64,000 nt of DNA. Source: Liolophura sinensis (Eukaryota; Mollusca; Polyplacophora; Chitonida; Chitonidae). The stretch is taken from positions 7,063,338-7,127,337 of the forward strand of contig NC_088302.1 of NCBI RefSeq assembly GCF_032854445.1. Direction: 5' to 3'. The translations under genes were made by a program, and so were the position numbers. Below are positions 62,231 to 64,000 of the stretch, in pieces (positions within the stretch are counted from its first letter, which is position 1; each line of letters opens with the position of its first letter). The notes below the pieces were generated by a model. It ran no database searches. It saw nothing but the letters and a program-made list of their open reading frames with translations, and was not told the DNA's origin.

Positions 62231-63753
62231 TCCAAAAAAAGAAACGCATAACCCGGTTTTTTGCGGAGGTGATGCAGTCTTTTCAATTATGCATAACTAA
62301 ATAAGAATTGCTATTCTGCAAATATTTTTTTACACAGATTAAGGAAGGGTCCATATCTAGACAACAAGGCCATCAACTTGAGGTAAGACACTCACAATGA
62401 GTCTCCCACTTGAGTGGAATGTCAGTATCTGTTGTGACCACCACGGGCACGAATAACAGTTCTGACACGCCTTGTCATGGACTGGATGAGACGCTGGATA
62501 GAGGCCTGGGGAATGTTCTGCCACTCCTCCTGCAAACATGCAACTTGCTCTTGAAGCGTTTGGGGTTGAGGTTGACGTTGGCGTAGACGTCGATCAAGTT
62601 CATCCTACAGATGCTCAATTGGGTTAAGATCCGGGGAACTGGACGGCCAGGGTAGCACATTTACATTGTTTTCGGCGAGGGAGTCCCTTGTGACATGTGC
62701 CGTGTGCGGTCTGGGGTTGTCCTGCTGGAACAACTCCCGCTGAACGTCAATGACAGGTAAGAGGTGTGGCTGCAGGATGGTGTCTCGGTAGCGTACGGCC
62801 GTAAGATTTCCCTGAACGTGGACAAGATTTGTACGACCAGTATACGATATTGCTGCCCACATCATCACACTCCTTCCACCAAATCTGTCCACTTGGTGTA
62901 CGCAGTTAGGGGCATAACGTTCGTGAGCACGTCTGTAAACCCGGTTTCTACCATCACGTCTCTGCAATAGGAATCTGGACTCATCACTGAACCAAATGCG
63001 TCGCCAGCTGCGTAGATTCCATGCAGTCACGTTGTTACACCATCGGAGGCGATTGGCGCGATGGTGAGGACACAGCACGATCCCAACATAGGGCCTCCTG
63101 GCTCTCAGTCAATGTTCCCTCAGCCTGTTCCACACTGTCTGACCTGATATCCTCCTCAGTCCCAGTATGCTGGCTGCTGTGCTTTCAGCTGTAGCACAAC
63201 GGTCACGCAAATGGAGGACCTTTATGTAGCGATTTTGGGCTGCTGTAGTGACACGTGGTCGACCTGAACGCCGACGGTCATTTATTGTCCCAGTATTGTT
63301 GTAGCGGGCAGCAAGCCGTGAAATCGTGCTCTGGCTGACGTGTAGACGCCTAGAAATGGACGATTGGGACTCTCCAGCTTGAAGTCTTCCAATGGCAATA
63401 TTTCTTGTGACAGTGTCAAGACGTGGCATGTTGAATCAGCTTGAAAACACCACTTGAAAGACGCCGATTTCCGGCCCGAAGTTGCGGTTTTATAGTCACA
63501 CACTGCATGCTTTCCATGCGTAAGTTCGGCGTGTAAGACTGCACGTGATGCAGTGTGGTGCTGTATTTTTTATTTCTTCCAAAAACGGCCTCCAAACTCA
63601 ACATTTTCAACCAAGAAATGTTTTGAGGAATAAAATGTGTGCTAACTGTGACTATTAACAATATTAAAACACATTTTGCTCATGAAATGAAGACAAAATG
63701 TATTTATTTCATTTTAAAATGAAACAAAACACCTATGCGTTTCTTTTTTTGGA
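62231..63753 (-). mobile_element. Tc1/mariner DNA transposon, structurally complete
   Basis: A 1523-bp element bounded by perfect 20-bp inverted repeats (TCCAAAAAAAGAAACGCATA at 62231-62250 and its reverse complement at 63734-63753). It is flanked by TA on each side (62229-62230 and 63754-63755), the canonical target duplication. The single transposase gene lies on the minus strand. Intact ends could still serve as substrate for a related transposase; that is an inference. Confidence 0.93.
62422..63429 (-). pseudogene. Tc1-type transposase with two nonsense codons
   Basis: Reads from ATG 63429 to TGA 62422 in one continuous frame of 335 codons, the usual Tc1 length, broken only by two in-frame stops. 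One is a TGA at about 63109-63111, after NRLREH and before LRARRPYVG. The other is a TAG at about 62605-62607, at the W position of IEHLWDELDRR. The N-terminal paired-like helix-turn-helix includes SSISRRLHVSQSTISRLAAR, followed by the GRPR linker (RRSGRPRVTT). The catalytic DD34E triad is present: D in WFSDESRF, D in LFQQDNPRPHT, and E in SPDLNPIEHL, with 34 residues between the second D and the E. No frameshift is seen, so inactivation is recent. Confidence 0.9.
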
Positions 63754-63755
63754 TA

Positions 63756-64000
63756 GTATATGTAACCATCCAAAAGATTTGTTTGTACTTTAAATCTGCC
63801 AATACTAAAAGGCAAAAACCACTCTAAAATGAAATATATATCAGCTGAAAGACCATTAAAACATCCAGCTAAATGTCCAGCTAAATAGTTGGATTTATTT
63901 TTTTTTTCAGAATTTTTCTAACCGAGTAAAACTGTGTTAAACGATCAGATTCTACGTTGGTCTGTTGCCACCCAGACGGTATCAATTACGTCACATCTAT
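63756..64000. other. Flank of the Tc1 element
   Basis: AT-rich with a T run at about 63897-63908. No feature supported. Confidence 0.5.

Overview
This is animal genomic DNA, AT-rich and intron-bearing. It is most likely from a mollusc or another lophotrochozoan. The grounds are short GC-rich exons with GT..AG introns, two abundant tRNA-derived SINE families of the kind common in molluscs, a Tc1-like transposon, a LINE fragment and many minisatellites. No species can be named from sequence alone.

Layout. At 1-12 kb lies the 3' end of a class A peptide GPCR gene (exons 3989-4077 and 7805-8130, + strand), with SINEs and 20-bp minisatellites in its intron. At 12-24 kb there are mostly repeats: a LINE reverse-transcriptase fragment split by a SINE, three MITE-like elements, an AT microsatellite and SINEs. 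At 24-58 kb is a beta-tubulin cluster: gene A (+, 24345-27176), gene B (-, 31601-34494), a 200-N gap at 38203-38402, a second partial A (+, to 40878), a second B (-, 45197-48105) and gene C (+, 54584-57375). At 58-64 kb are a two-monomer 76-bp repeat array, a 42-bp minisatellite and a Tc1/mariner element with perfect terminal repeats and two nonsense codons.

The main structural point is the assembly. 24746-38202 and 38403-51778 are near-identical copies of about 13.4 kb. The duplicated block ends exactly at the last base before the gap and begins exactly at the first base after it. That is the signature of two overlapping contigs (probably two haplotypes) laid end to end, not of a real tandem duplication. 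The true locus is then probably three beta-tubulin genes in +/-/+ order: A and B convergent, B and C divergent. Single-base frameshifts in the second A and in both B copies fall at different sites in the two copies, so they look like consensus errors near contig ends.

The three tubulins share intron positions (after codon 19, inside codon 56, after codon 174) and nearly identical exons, but have unrelated introns and untranslated regions. This suggests gene conversion as well as purifying selection. Each has a TATA-like box about 80-95 bp before the ATG and the MREI start used in tubulin mRNA autoregulation. I see no convincing undescribed biological system here. The most useful items are the contig-overlap artefact, the missed GPCR exons and several unclassified MITE and minisatellite families.
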